Shown in pieces: positions 17,203 to 27,096 of a stretch of DNA of 64,000 nt. Position numbers and translations under genes: made by a program. Origin of the DNA: Vibrio aestivus (GTDB lineage: Bacteria > Pseudomonadota > Gammaproteobacteria > Enterobacterales > Vibrionaceae); NCBI GenBank assembly GCA_003263845.1, contig JYJN01000070.1, forward strand, positions 49,617 to 113,616, written 5' to 3'. Below the pieces are notes generated by a model. That model saw nothing but the letters and a program-made list of their open reading frames with translations, was not told where the DNA came from and did not search any database. Within the stretch, counting starts at the first letter, position 1, and the number at the start of each line of letters is the position of its first letter.

Positions 17203-20200
17203 ATGTTTACTGCCACAGACGTGTTAACGAGCGAGTTTGTTGATCAGCCGCTTGAGACCCTTTGGTCGAAAATCTCTCCACTTTACATGGTGGATGAATC
17301 TCAATGGCTCAAGCAGCTATTGCCTTTAGCAACGCCAAGCGATGCTGAAAAAGCGTTGATCACCGAGAAAACGTCGGATCTGATCAAGGCGATCCGTGCG
17401 GATAAGAAATCCATTCAAATGATCGATGCCCTTTTACTTGAGTACAGTTTGGATACTCAAGAAGGGATCTTGCTGATGTGTTTAGCGGAAGCCTTGATGC
17501 GAATTCCTGACTCAGCTACAGCGGATGCGCTGATCAAAGATAAGCTCAGTGTGGCAGATTGGAAATCTCACCTGAAAAACTCCGATTCTGTGTTTGTTAA
17601 TGCCTCAACTTGGGGGTTGATGTTAACGGGCAAAGTAGTCGGCCTGTCAGACAAGCAGTCTGGTAGCCCAACTCAAGCGGTAAATCGACTAGTGAATAAG
17701 ATGTCAGAGCCTGTGATTCGTCAAGCGATGCATCAAGCCATGAAGATCATGGGTCATCAGTTTGTATTGGGTCGTAGCATCGATGAAGCGCAGAAGAACG
17801 GTTTGCCGATGCGCGACAAAGGCTTTACCTATTCTTACGATATGCTCGGTGAAGCGGCGTTAACGTCAACGGATGCGAACAAGTATTTTAAAGACTACTT
17901 GATGGCGATTGAGGCAGTAGGCCGCAATGACTATGCGTCGAAAAATAGCCCAGCCCCTTCAGTTTCCATTAAGCTTTCTGCGCTTCACCCACGATATGAA
18001 GTGGCGAATGAAGATCGTGTTTTGACCGAGCTTTACAACACATTAATGCAGTTGCTGGCGCGCGCCATTGAACTGGATGTTGCGATTACCATTGATGCAG
18101 AAGAAGCAGATCGATTAGAGCTGTCGTTAAAACTGTTTGAAAAGGTTTACCGTAGCGAGGAAGTAAAAGGCTGGGGTAAGTTTGGATTGGTTGTTCAAGC
18201 GTATTCTAAACGTGCACTACCAGTGTTGGTTTGGATTAACAAACTGGCAAAAGAGCAGGGCGATACAATTCCACTTCGCTTAGTAAAAGGGGCGTATTGG
18301 GACAGTGAAATCAAATGGGCACAGCAAGCTGGCTTTGCGAACTACCCTGTTTACACTCGAAAAGAAGCGACCGATGTGGCGTATTTAGCCTGTGCTCGTT
18401 TCCTATTAAGTGACAATGTCCGTGGCAACATCTTCCCGCAGTTTGCTAGTCATAATGCGCATACCGTGACAGCGATTGCTGTGATGGCAGAGCATAAAGA
18501 TTTTGAGTTCCAACGTTTGCACGGCATGGGCGATTCACTCTACGTACATGCGATGGAAGCGTATCAGCAGTCGGTTCGTATCTATGCGCCAGTGGGCAGC
18601 CATAAAGACCTGTTGCCTTACTTGGTTCGACGCTTACTAGAAAATGGCGCAAACAGCTCGTTTGTTCATCGATTGGTGGATGCGCGCTGCCCAGTAGAGA
18701 CTTTAACGCAGCACCCAGTCGACATGCTTCTGGCGTTCGAAACGCTCAACAACGCTAAGATTCCATTGCCAACCGATATTTTCGCTGACCGCAAGAACTC
18801 AGTCGGCGTTAACATTGATATCGAAAGTGAGCTAACACCATTCGAAGCGAGTGTTGAAGCCCAGCTTGAGCGCCAATGGCAAGCCGGACCGATGATCAAT
18901 GGTGAGAATGTATTCGAAAGCATGATCAAGGAAGAAGGGCGTATTGAACCTGTTACCGCGCCTTATGATCGTTCCATAATGGTGGGCCAAACTGCAATGG
19001 CTAACCTTGATCATGTTTCCGCAGCGATTGAAGGTGCACAGCACGCATTCCCAGAGTGGCAGGCTCAGCCAGTAGAGGTGAAAGCGGCATGTTTGAATAA
19101 ACTTGCGGATCTGCTGGAATCAAACTTGGCAGAGCTTGTCGCCCTTTGTCACAAAGAAGCGGGCAAAACCATTCACGACAGCATTGATGAAGTTCGTGAA
19201 GCGGTCGATTTTTGTCGTTACTACGCAAATCAAGCAGGCACTCTGCAAGCCAAGCCACTAACTGGCTTTGATGGCGTTGCGAGAACAGTGTCTCGTGAAG
19301 GTCGCGGCGTGTTTGTCTGTATTAGCCCGTGGAACTTCCCACTCGCTATTTTCCTTGGTCAGGTAACGGCGGCACTGGTTGCCGGTAACACAGTTGTGGC
19401 TAAGCCTGCCGAGCAAACCAGCTTGATTGCTGCACGAGCGGTAGAGCTGATGAATGAAGCTGGTTTCCCAAGTGGAACGATTCAACTGCTTCCAGGTTTT
19501 GGCGCAGAAATTGGTTCGGCGCTAACGTCTCACTCAGCCATTGCGGGCGTTGCCTTTACGGGATCTACTCCGACAGCTCAGCGCATTAACCAATCATTGG
19601 CTGAGCGTGAAACTGGCCCTGTACCGTTTATCGCGGAAACAGGTGGTCAGAATGCCATGATTGTCGACAGCACCGCACTGCCAGAACAGGTGGTACGTGA
19701 TGTGATTCGTTCGGCTTTTGCTTCAGCGGGTCAGCGCTGTTCCGCACTTCGCGTGCTGTTCGTCCAGCAGGATATTGCCGATCGCATTGTGGCGCTGATT
19801 CAAGGTGCGATGCGCGAGCTGAAAGTGGGCAACCCATGTGATCACAGCACAGATGTTGGCCCTGTGATTGATGGGGTAGCCAAAGAGAAATTATTCAAGC
19901 ACTTGCAAACAATGACTTCAACTCAAACTCCAGTGTGTCAGTTGGACCTTCCAGATGCATGCGCGAACGGTGACTTTGTTCCACCAAGCGCGTTTGAAAT
20001 TGAAGACTTGTCGTGCCTGAAAGAAGAGCAATTTGGCCCGATTTTACACATCGTCCGTTATCCTGCGAACCAACTTGCGGACGTGGTAGAGCAAATCAAC
20101 AACACCGGATATGGCTTAACCATGGGTGTTCATAGCCGTAACGAAACAACTTATCGTTGGATTGAAAAGCACGCTCGCGTGGGTAACTGCTACATCAATC

Positions 20201-20361
20201 GCGATCAAGTGGGTGCTGTGGTAGGGGTTCAGCCGTTTGGCGGCCAAGGCCTGTCTGGGACGGGTCCCAAAGCGGGCGGCCCACACTACTTGTTCCGTTT
20301 TACCAAAGCGCACTACGTGCAAAATGACACGCAAACTTCAGCAACATCTGCTGACGCTTAA
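17203..20361 (+). CDS. putA: Bifunctional proline dehydrogenase / delta-1-pyrroline-5-carboxylate dehydrogenase
   Basis: Oxidises proline to glutamate in two steps. The 1052-aa protein has an FAD proline dehydrogenase barrel (about 200-530; RLVKGAYWDSEIK, FASHNAHTV, LHGMGDSLY) and an NAD aldehyde dehydrogenase (about 570-1035; SPWNFPLAI, FTGSTPTAQ, nucleophile in SAGQRCSALR, EQFGPILH). There is no N-terminal ribbon-helix-helix, so it should not repress its own gene as E. coli PutA does. The C-terminal ALDH-like domain of longer PutAs is also missing, and the next gene encodes what looks like that domain. Start ATG 17203 after GAGG. The 3.2-kb frame is intact, unlike many neighbours. Confidence 0.97.
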   Translation: MFTATDVLTSEFVDQPLETLWSKISPLYMVDESQWLKQLLPLATPSDAEKALITEKTSDLIKAIRADKKSIQMIDALLLEYSLDTQEGILLMCLAEALMRIPDSATADALIKDKLSVADWKSHLKNSDSVFVNASTWGLMLTGKVVGLSDKQSGSPTQAVNRLVNKMSEPVIRQAMHQAMKIMGHQFVLGRSIDEAQKNGLPMRDKGFTYSYDMLGEAALTSTDANKYFKDYLMAIEAVGRNDYASKNSPAPSVSIKLSALHPRYEVANEDRVLTELYNTLMQLLARAIELDVAITIDAEEADRLELSLKLFEKVYRSEEVKGWGKFGLVVQAYSKRALPVLVWINKLAKEQGDTIPLRLVKGAYWDSEIKWAQQAGFANYPVYTRKEATDVAYLACARFLLSDNVRGNIFPQFASHNAHTVTAIAVMAEHKDFEFQRLHGMGDSLYVHAMEAYQQSVRIYAPVGSHKDLLPYLVRRLLENGANSSFVHRLVDARCPVETLTQHPVDMLLAFETLNNAKIPLPTDIFADRKNSVGVNIDIESELTPFEASVEAQLERQWQAGPMINGENVFESMIKEEGRIEPVTAPYDRSIMVGQTAMANLDHVSAAIEGAQHAFPEWQAQPVEVKAACLNKLADLLESNLAELVALCHKEAGKTIHDSIDEVREAVDFCRYYANQAGTLQAKPLTGFDGVARTVSREGRGVFVCISPWNFPLAIFLGQVTAALVAGNTVVAKPAEQTSLIAARAVELMNEAGFPSGTIQLLPGFGAEIGSALTSHSAIAGVAFTGSTPTAQRINQSLAERETGPVPFIAETGGQNAMIVDSTALPEQVVRDVIRSAFASAGQRCSALRVLFVQQDIADRIVALIQGAMRELKVGNPCDHSTDVGPVIDGVAKEKLFKHLQTMTSTQTPVCQLDLPDACANGDFVPPSAFEIEDLSCLKEEQFGPILHIVRYPANQLADVVEQINNTGYGLTMGVHSRNETTYRWIEKHARVGNCYINRDQVGAVVGVQPFGGQGLSGTGPKAGGPHYLFRFTKAHYVQNDTQTSATSADA

Positions 20362-20382
20362 TCGACAAGAAGGAATTGAAAC

Positions 20383-21078
20383 ATGACTCATCAAGTAACT
20401 CGATTTTCTGATTCGTTGGTCGCGTGGGAAAGCTGGAATTTGACCGATTTTGCTTTCAAGAGTGAGTGCTTGCACTCACTCAAAGCTTCGCTTCAAGGCG
20501 AGTCTATTTTAACTAATGTGCTGACGTACCACTTGGAACACGCGTCAGCATTATTGGCAGACTCTCACCTAATGCCTGGCCCAACCGGTGAGACAAACGA
20601 ACTTTATACCGCAGGGCGCGGCGTCGCCCTGCTCATTCATGATTCGCAAGAAGCCAACTCGACAGGGGCGGTGTTCGCCCAAGTTGTTGCGGCTTTATCG
20701 GCGGGTAACACAGTTATTTTGTGTAGTGATAACGAGGCGCTAAGCGCTGCTGTGAATCACGCCGCAAAGCAATCGACCCTTCCAGAACACGTTATTCAAG
20801 TTGTGCCGTTTGATGCCTACCATCAAGTACTTGAATCAAATGTTCGAAGTGTCGGATACGTTGGTAATGCAGAAGTTGAACACTGCATTAATCGCCAACT
20901 ATCAAAACGAGATGGGGCCATTGTGGGCCTTGTTTCGGAAACGGATCTAGTTGCAACACCTGTTGCGTTGGATCCGCATCTGGTGCTCCGTTTTATTACA
21001 GAGCGCACGAGAACTATAAATATAACTGCAGTGGGCGGAAACGCGACCTTGCTCGAGCTTGGAAACGACCCTCACTAA
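20383..21078 (+). CDS. Degenerate ALDH-superfamily protein resembling the C-terminal domain of long PutA
   Basis: A 231-aa protein starting 21 bases after putA with AAGGA before the ATG. Its middle aligns with PutA's dehydrogenase domain (GRGVALLIHD against GRGVFVCISP; AQVVAALSAGNTVIL against GQVTAALVAGNTVVA; later VGYVGNAE where PutA has VAFTGSTP). The catalytic Cys and general-base motifs are absent. The end, RTRTINITAVGGNATLLELG, is the conserved C-terminal motif of type B and C PutAs, where this inactive ALDH-fold domain supports the active one. The likely role is to act in trans with PutA; this is inference. Often annotated simply as pyrroline-carboxylate dehydrogenase, which its missing active site does not support. 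Confidence 0.82.
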   Translation: MTHQVTRFSDSLVAWESWNLTDFAFKSECLHSLKASLQGESILTNVLTYHLEHASALLADSHLMPGPTGETNELYTAGRGVALLIHDSQEANSTGAVFAQVVAALSAGNTVILCSDNEALSAAVNHAAKQSTLPEHVIQVVPFDAYHQVLESNVRSVGYVGNAEVEHCINRQLSKRDGAIVGLVSETDLVATPVALDPHLVLRFITERTRTINITAVGGNATLLELGNDPH

Positions 21079-21149
21079 TCTTCACAATGATGCTCTCTCA
21101 AGGTTTGAGAGAGCGCATGGAAGACGATCTTTAATAAGAGGACAAACTG

Positions 21150-22638
21150 ATGGAAAATAGCTTTGCTATTACTACCACGTTTTTGGCGTATCTTGCGCTA
21201 ATGCTGGCGATCGGAGTGATCGCATACCAGCGAACGAAAAACTCAACCGACTACTTTCTTGGTGGTCGTGCTTTAGGTCCATGGCCTGCAGCGCTTTCGG
21301 CAGGCGCTTCGGATATGAGTGGTTGGTTACTACTTGGCTTACCTGGTTACGCGTATGCTGCGGGTATCGAAGCTTCTGGCTTGCAGGTGGCCTGCTTGTG
21401 GGTACTTGGCTGAACTGGCTGATTAACGCTAAGCGCCTGCGTACTTACAGTATTACAACTGATGCACTTACTTTGCCTGAGTTTTTATCTCGTCGATTCA
21501 ACGATACCTCAAAGCTCATTCAAATCATCTCTGCATTCTTTATCTTGCTGTTCTTCCTTTTCTACACCAGTTCAGGCCTAGTGGCTGGCGGTAAACTGTT
21601 TGAAACGGTATTCGGCTTGGATTACACACTTGCAGTGATTATTGGAACGGTCTGTGTTGTGTCTTACACATTATTTGGCGGCTTCTTAGCGGTATCTTGG
21701 ACTGACTTAGTGCAAGGCCTATTGATGGCGGCTGCGTTAATGATTGTTCCTATTGCTGCGATGAATGGTGGCTTTGACCAGCTAAGTGGTGACCTTGCTG
21801 CTATCAACCCAGAGCTATTAACGCTTTGGAACGATACTAAGGGTGAACCGCTGTCTGCTATCGCGATTATCTCTTTGGTGGCTTGGGCCTAGGTTACTTT
21901 GGTCAGCCGCATATCTTGGCGCGTTTCAAGGCATCTCGCTCGAATAAAGACTTGGGCACGGCACGCCGCATTGCGGTGATTTGGACGGCTCTTTCAATGG
22001 CTGGTGCGCTGCTTGTTGGTTTGGTGGGCTTAGTATACGCAACCAACACACCGGGAATGGATGTTACTGATGGCGAGAAGATCTTCATGCTACTTGTGAA
22101 TGCGATGTTCCACCCAGTGATTGCGGGTATCCTGCTGGCAGCAATCCTTGCCGCTATTATGAGTACTGCGGATTCACAGCTATTGGTTTCTTCGTCTGCA
22201 CTAGCGGAAGACCTATACAAGCAAGTGATCAACAAAGATGCAACGTCTGAAGATATCGTGCGTATTGGCCGCATTGGTGTAGTGCTTATCTCTGTCGTTG
22301 CGCTTTACCTAGCGATGACGCCTGACAGCTCGGTACTTGGCCTTGTATCTTACGCTTGGGCAGGTTTTGGCGCTGCGTTTGGTCCAGCTGTTGTTCTGAG
22401 CCTGTACTGGAGCAAGATGAACCGTAACGGCGCATTAGCAGGTATCATTGTCGGTGGTGTTACGATTGTCATCTGGAAGCAACTTTCTGGTGGTTGGTTC
22501 GATGTGTACGAAATCGTTCCAGGAATCATCTTATCGACGCTTGCTATCGTTGTGGTTAGCCGTATGTCTGGCGAACCGAGCGATACAGTGAAATCTCAAC
22601 ATGCTAAGTTTGAGAAGCAGTTAGTCGAGTTAGACTAA
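21150..22638 (+). CDS. putP: Sodium/proline symporter (two one-base frameshifts)
   Basis: Inner-membrane SSS-family transporter that imports proline with sodium. Typical PutP segments are TDYFLGGRALGPWPAALSAGASDMSGWLLLGLPG, YTSSGLVAGGKLFE, GYFGQPHILARF and STADSQLLVSSSALAEDL. Two bases are missing: one near 21377 (EASWLAGGLLVGTWLNW broken) and one at about 21885, where GGGG reads GGG within VAWGLGYFGQ. After repair it is 496 aa, the usual PutP length. Third structural gene of the put cluster, 71 bases after the ALDH-like gene, and closed by a strong terminator. I regard the breaks as sequencing errors because all segments keep normal codon use and conserved residues. Confidence 0.93.
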
Positions 22639-22655
22639 CCGCTGATATTGCAATA

Positions 22656-22688
22656 CGAAGCCCCGCAGCAATGCGGGGCTTTTTTTGT
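22656..22688 (+). terminator. Intrinsic terminator after putP
   Basis: Stem AGCCCCGCA / TGCGGGGCT with a short loop, followed by TTTTTTT. Confidence 0.93.
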
Positions 22689-22916
22689 GGCCGCAGTTTG
22701 GAGAAGGTGCAAATAGAAAACTCTTTCAGTATGAGAGACGGTTACAGAAGATTGTTTTTGGCGTCACTTAAAAGACCAACTTAAATGCTAAGTAAAATCT
22801 TGGTCAATAATTGAACTTACCTCACGTATTTACGACTAAAGTTTGAGTCGAGGGAACCAAGTCATCCAGAATGAGTCGATTATCAATAACTCAACTGATC
22901 ACGAAGGACACTCGTC

Positions 22917-23180
22917 ATGCCAAAAGCGTATTGCCATAGCTGCCAAAAAAGCACTCACCATAAAGTTGTGATGGAGCGAAACCACACTGAAAGTCTTTCG
23001 GTAGTTCAAAGTATTTTGGCAATGATTACGCAAGGTGGTCATTACGTAGAGATGGAAAAGCAGTGCTATTGCCGAGTATGCAATACACAAAATGAACCAA
23101 CGGAGATGAGCATACAAAAACGCTCGTGTCGTATAACTCAAGCACCTTTCCTTTTCAGCCGTTACTCTAGTTCGGCATAA
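22917..23180 (+). CDS. Small zinc-ribbon-like protein
   Basis: An 87-aa protein with two Cys pairs, CHSCQ at residues 6-9 and CYCRVC at about 49-54, spaced as in a zinc ribbon. A His pair (THH) sits beside the first. Between them is a helix-rich segment; the tail is basic and Ser/Arg-rich. ATG 22917 follows GAAGGA at good spacing. Zinc binding is an inference from the Cys spacing; I do not recognise a named family. It lies alone between putP and the Lrp-type regulator. Confidence 0.65.
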   Translation: MPKAYCHSCQKSTHHKVVMERNHTESLSVVQSILAMITQGGHYVEMEKQCYCRVCNTQNEPTEMSIQKRSCRITQAPFLFSRYSSSA

Positions 23181-23313
23181 GGCCTTCTTCTTTGCAGCAC
23201 ACTGTGATCAGAGTGTGCTTTGGCTCCTTTTTCCTCCCTCCTTTTTTGTATAAACTCTGTTAACTGTTGTAGCAATTTTGTAATCGCTCATGTCTCCAAA
23301 TTATGAGGTAAAT

Positions 23314-23781
23314 ATGGAGTTAGACCGAATCGATCGCGAGATCTTGCGTCAGTTGCATCTTAAGGGCCGTTTGTCGATGGTGGAGCTAGCAAAGCTGGTC
23401 AATCTTACCACTTCGCCTTGCTCCGATCGTGTGAAAAGGTTGGAAAAAGAAGGCTATATTTCGGGGTATCATGCGGAGCTCAATCCTGAAAAGTTAGGTT
23501 TAGATGTTCAGGTGTTCATTCATATTCGACTCGATCAAACCAGCTTTTCTATTTTTGATAAGTTTGCACAGGCAGCTGATAACATGCCGGAAATCGAGGA
23601 GTGTTATTCGCTGTCAGGTGATTTCGACACCATGATTAAAGTGCGCGTTAAAGACATGAAAGCTTATCAACATTTCATGTCAACCAAACTTGCGACGCTT
23701 CCGGGCGTGATTCAAACTCGCAGTGAGGTAGTGATTGAAGAAACGAAGTCAGGCTTTGGCGTGAATCCAGATATGCTCTAA
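23314..23781 (+). CDS. Lrp/AsnC-family transcription regulator
   Basis: A 155-aa regulator with an N-terminal AsnC helix-turn-helix (LDRIDREILRQLHLKGRLSMVELAKLVNLTTSPCSDRVKRLEKEGYI) and a C-terminal ligand-binding RAM/ActR domain (PEIEECYSLSGDFDTMIKVRVKDM and the closing LPGVIQTRSEVVI). ATG 23314 is preferred because TGAGG lies just ahead; ATG 23290 would add eight residues. Its place beside the put cluster suggests amino-acid control, perhaps of putAP, since Lrp proteins are reported to act there in Vibrio. That link is inference. Confidence 0.92.
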   Translation: MELDRIDREILRQLHLKGRLSMVELAKLVNLTTSPCSDRVKRLEKEGYISGYHAELNPEKLGLDVQVFIHIRLDQTSFSIFDKFAQAADNMPEIEECYSLSGDFDTMIKVRVKDMKAYQHFMSTKLATLPGVIQTRSEVVIEETKSGFGVNPDML

Positions 23782-23792
23782 TCAAAAGAGTC

Positions 23793-23838
23793 AAAAATAG
23801 AAAAAGGGAGCCTTGTGGGCTCCCTTTTCTATTTTTAT
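23793..23838. terminator. Bidirectional terminator between the Lrp and DUF445 genes
   Basis: A long near-perfect stem, AAAAATAGAAAAGGGAGCC-type arm against its complement, with a TTGT loop. Both flanks supply a T run for the strand that needs it. Confidence 0.92.
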
Positions 23839-23855
23839 TGGGTCGATGAGGTCGG

Positions 23856-24560
23856 TTACACGAATTGCGCAGAGATAATCCCTATCACACCACCAAATAC
23901 ACCACCCCAAACAACAAGCCAGCCGAGATGTTGACGAATCATCTGCTGAACGATGGTTTTCACCAGTTGCGGCGTGAGTTCACTTAAACGCTGGTCGATG
24001 ATGTTTTCAACGTTGGTCTTGATCTCTTCCATCATAGCCGGTGATTCTAATTGCTCTTTCAGCGCTTCTTTTACGGGCTTTGATTGGCTGATCTCAACCA
24101 CCGCTTCTTGCATTTTCTCGACAAAAGGTTGCTTTAGCGGTTGTAGCGCTTCTGTGCCACCAAACATGGCCAACATGCCACCGAATGAAGAGTTAGCGAT
24201 CACATCCACCAGTGAGTCGAAAGTTGGGTTGAAATCGACTTTGTCTAAGATTGGCTCTAAGTTAAGCGTCTTATCCCCAGACATCTCCTTGTTAAGGAAC
24301 CGGTCGATGTTTTCATTGGTAAAAAACTGTTCCATCATTAGTGTTTTGATGGCGGCTTTAAACTCTTCAAAACGTGCAGGGATAACGCCAGAGCCATACA
24401 ATCCAGGGACTTTTTCAAACAGCATGTGTACGGCGAGCCAGTTGGTGATAGCACCTGAAAAGGCGAAAAGTCCGGCGTAGAAAACAACGGTATTGTCCAA
24501 GCTGTAGCCCGCAATCAATAGAGCGAGTGCGATAAAGTTAGTGGTGAAACTTTTGTTCAT
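23856..24560 (-). CDS. DUF445 family membrane protein
   Basis: A 234-aa protein with hydrophobic segments at both ends (about 8-45 and 207-232) and a soluble helical middle. NWLAVHMLFEKVPGLYGSGVIPARFEEFK near residue 40 is the DUF445/YheB signature, and LTPQLVKTIVQQMIRQHLGWLVVWGGVFGGVIG closes the protein. The family is widespread but has no settled function. Single gene converging on the Lrp-type regulator. Confidence 0.85.
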   Translation of the reverse strand: MNKSFTTNFIALALLIAGYSLDNTVVFYAGLFAFSGAITNWLAVHMLFEKVPGLYGSGVIPARFEEFKAAIKTLMMEQFFTNENIDRFLNKEMSGDKTLNLEPILDKVDFNPTFDSLVDVIANSSFGGMLAMFGGTEALQPLKQPFVEKMQEAVVEISQSKPVKEALKEQLESPAMMEEIKTNVENIIDQRLSELTPQLVKTIVQQMIRQHLGWLVVWGGVFGGVIGIISAQFV

Positions 24561-24752
24561 AGTTAAGCACTGTTGGTGACAAGAAGGAGAACGATTTTAA
24601 GTCATATGGATGGGGATGAAAAGATGTGCGATATCGAAGCAGTGAGCCGTGGGTACAGGATGGTTTGTAATAACGATAGCAGCTTGGTTTCAAAATCGAT
24701 TATCATGAACTTCTTCTGGTTTTTACCATCATCCTTTTAATGAGATATCGTC

Positions 24753-25479
24753 ATGTCTGAATGGTTTACCACGCCTGCATTAACGGCCATGCTACTGATC
24801 TTTATTGCTCTTTTGTCCAAACCGCCATTGGTTTTGGCCTCGCGATTGTGCTGCGCCACTACTCTTTATGATCTCCCCTGATTATGTTCCCGCGCCTATT
24901 TGCTTGGTCGCGTTGTTTATTTCGGTATTGAATGCGATGAAGCACAGAGCGAATGTTTCCATCGGGGGCTTGAAAATGGCGTTAATTGGTCGTATACCTG
25001 GCTCAATTGCAGGTGGCGTGTTGCTGGTGATGGTCTCTACTGACGTACTTGCGCTATGGCTAGGTGTTTTGGTGTTGTTTGCCGTGGTGGTGAGTATGCT
25101 GCCATTTCGAATTGAACCGACCCCGGCGCGTATGGGTGTGGCTGGCTTTTTCTCTGGTTTCTTTGGAACCAGTTCAGCAATCGGTGGGCCGCCAATGGCG
25201 CTGCTCCTGCAGCATCAAGAAGCCAATCAGTTGCGCGGAAACTTATCGGCGTTTTTCGTGTTCAGTTCTATTATCTCGTTGATCATCCAGATGCCAGCGG
25301 GTTTCTTAACTTGGCATCATGTTTGGATCACCATACCTTTAATTCCGGCGGGTTGGCTTGGTTACTATTTGGCTAAAATGACCACGCACTCATTACCGAA
25401 AGAGAAGATTCGAATGGGGGCGTTACTGCTTTGCTCACTCAGCGGTATGACCGCAATTTGGCAGGCGCTAAGTACTTAA
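24753..25479 (+). CDS. TSUP-family transporter, sulfite/organic-anion exporter type (two one-base frameshifts)
   Basis: Inner-membrane protein of the TauE/SafE (TSUP) family. The start at ATG 24753 (MSEWFTTPALTAMLLIFIA) is in a different frame from the main body. One T is missing near 24810 and one G near 24850. Restoring both gives the family signature FVQTAIGFGLAIVAAPLLF, after which the protein continues without a break (MALIGRIPGSIAGG, FFSGFFGTSSAIGGPPMALLLQHQ). Repaired length is 242 aa, with about seven or eight helices. The substrate cannot be predicted. Both losses are probable sequencing errors. Confidence 0.85.
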
Positions 25480-25527
25480 TGTAAGCTTAAATTCATCTTC
25501 AGTTCAGTTTTATCGCTCATAATGATT

Positions 25528-25628
25528 TATACCCAAGTAATCTCAAGATACCTGTTCAGCGAGATTTGCCTTGAACTTGAATCAGTGACAACGCTCTGAA
25601 TCCTGCATCTTGAAGTCACTTGGGTATA
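25528..25628. repeat. ERIC-like imperfect palindrome, copy A
   Basis: About 101 bases running from TATACCCAAGT to ACTTGGGTATA, with complementary ends (CTTGAAGTCACTTGGGTATA on the right) and a less conserved middle. The termini match the TATACCC/GGGTATA ends and CTTGAAGT core of ERIC sequences. It sits just upstream of yccF and could form a hairpin in its leader. Confidence 0.75.
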
Positions 25629-25664
25629 CACTGTAAAGATCTCTAAATAAGAAGGCAGAACTTC

Positions 25665-26093
25665 ATGAGAACACTTGGAAATATAATTTGGTTTTTGTTT
25701 GGTGGCGTCTTCATGGGATTGATGTGGTGGGCGTTCGGCTTGCTGGCTTACATCAGTATTATCGGTATCCCATGGGGAAGAGCATGTTTTGTGATGGGGA
25801 ATTTTTCCTTCTTTCCATTCGGCCAAGAGCCGATTGCAAGAGATGAGTTAACCAACGAAAAGGACATCGGTACTAGCCCATTTGGACTGATTGGCAACAT
25901 CATTTGGTTCGTATTGGCAGGTATCTGGTTGGCTATCGGGCACATTCTTTCGGCTGTGGCTTGCTTTGTGACGATTATCGGTATTCCGTTCGCCTTGCAA
26001 CATCTTAAGCTAGCGTACATATCCCTCGCACCGATAGGTAAAACGATTGTGCCTAAAGAGGAAGCGGCTCGCGCTCGTTACGGTAGCCGATAG
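25665..26093 (+). CDS. yccF: YccF domain membrane protein
   Basis: A 142-aa inner-membrane protein with two YccF (DUF307) repeats, each a GNIIWF...G helix pair: GNIIWFLFGGVFMGLMWWAFGLL (5-27) and GNIIWFVLAGIWLAIGHILSA (about 81-101). Each is followed by the turn IIGIPWG or IIGIPFA. The C-terminus is basic and cytoplasmic. ATG 25665 follows GAAGG. Function of the family is not settled. Confidence 0.92.
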   Translation: MRTLGNIIWFLFGGVFMGLMWWAFGLLAYISIIGIPWGRACFVMGNFSFFPFGQEPIARDELTNEKDIGTSPFGLIGNIIWFVLAGIWLAIGHILSAVACFVTIIGIPFALQHLKLAYISLAPIGKTIVPKEEAARARYGSR

Positions 26094-26102
26094 CTTTCTC
26101 AT

Positions 26103-27028
26103 CTAAGGCGTGCAGAGGTTATCAAGACAACGCTTGATGTGCTCTTTTAACCATAAAACAGTGTCATTGTTTCGGTGTTTGTGATGATGGTAAAGGAGCA
26201 CTTCTGGTGTAAAGTCGACCGTGTCGATTTGCACCTTCACCTTCCTTAAATTTCTCTGCCCAGTATTGATGAATCGAGAGGCAGGAAACACTAAATCTGA
26301 GTGCTCAACAACATCAAGGATGGCCGACGGTAGTTCAGAACGAAACTTAATCTTGGGCGTGACTCCGTGCATCTTCATGATCTTTTCAGCAAATGACGTA
26401 TGGCTGTTCCAATCTGATGCAATAATGGTGGCAAATTCTAATTCGCCAGACGTTAAAATGTCGATAGTTTGACCCTGATAAGAGTGACCGTTTCGAAGAT
26501 ACACGCAATAAGCATCTCTGGTTAATGTGTGTTGGAGAAGCTCTTTAGGAGCGTGCCCTATTTCATAATTCACTCCCACTAACACTTCGTCTTTGCCTAG
26601 GTCTTGCAGTGTATTTTCAGACCAGTTGCGCAAGTGAAATTGTACATTCGGCGCTTCGAGACTAAGGCTTTGATAAAGCTCACTGGCAAAAGCGCTGAGC
26701 AAGAAGGGGCTAAGCGCTATTTTAATGGTACCTGAGAGCTTTTGGGGTTCAAATTCAGATTGAGTATTGACGGCTTGTGCTAAGTTATCAAAAGCAGGTC
26801 TATCCTTTGAACTAATGCATTTGTGTAGTGGGTGGGCTGAAGACCACTGGGTGTTTTTACGAACATCTCGTTGCCAAAGTGGTCTCGCAGCCTTTGTAGT
26901 GCTTTGCTAACCGCTGGTTGAGATACCTTGAGCCGCAGCGCGGCCTTACGCATGTTCTTCTCTTGGTAGAGGATCATAAACGTACGCAGCAAGTTTAAAT
27001 CCAGTTGCGAAAAGAGATCGTTCGACAA
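26103..27028 (-). CDS. LysR-family regulator (one-base frameshift)
   Basis: The N-terminal helix-turn-helix is clear: LDLNLLRTFMILYQEKNMRKAALRLKVSQPAVSKALQRLRDHFG. At about 26797 one C is missing from a CCC run (IDPAFDNLAQ is broken to IDLLLIT-stop). The effector domain then continues in the next frame to 26103 (IKIALSPFLL, later FATIIASDWNSH and PEVLLYHHHKHRNNDTVLWL). Repaired length is 308 aa. TTG 27028 is favoured as start because GGAGG lies exactly 5 bases ahead, while the upstream in-frame TTG at 27040 overlaps that site. The last residues resemble LeuO/NodD-type LysR proteins. Target genes unknown. Confidence 0.85.
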
Positions 27029-27096
27029 AGTGGCCTCCAAGTAAAATCAGAACGTTGGTTTAAGTGTAAGCAGCTAAGTAGCTGCAGTGTCAATTT

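Noticed and set aside
20383..21078. The ALDH-like gene as an active pyrroline-carboxylate dehydrogenase
   Set aside because: Catalytic Cys and Glu motifs are missing; the closer match is the inactive C-terminal domain of long PutA.
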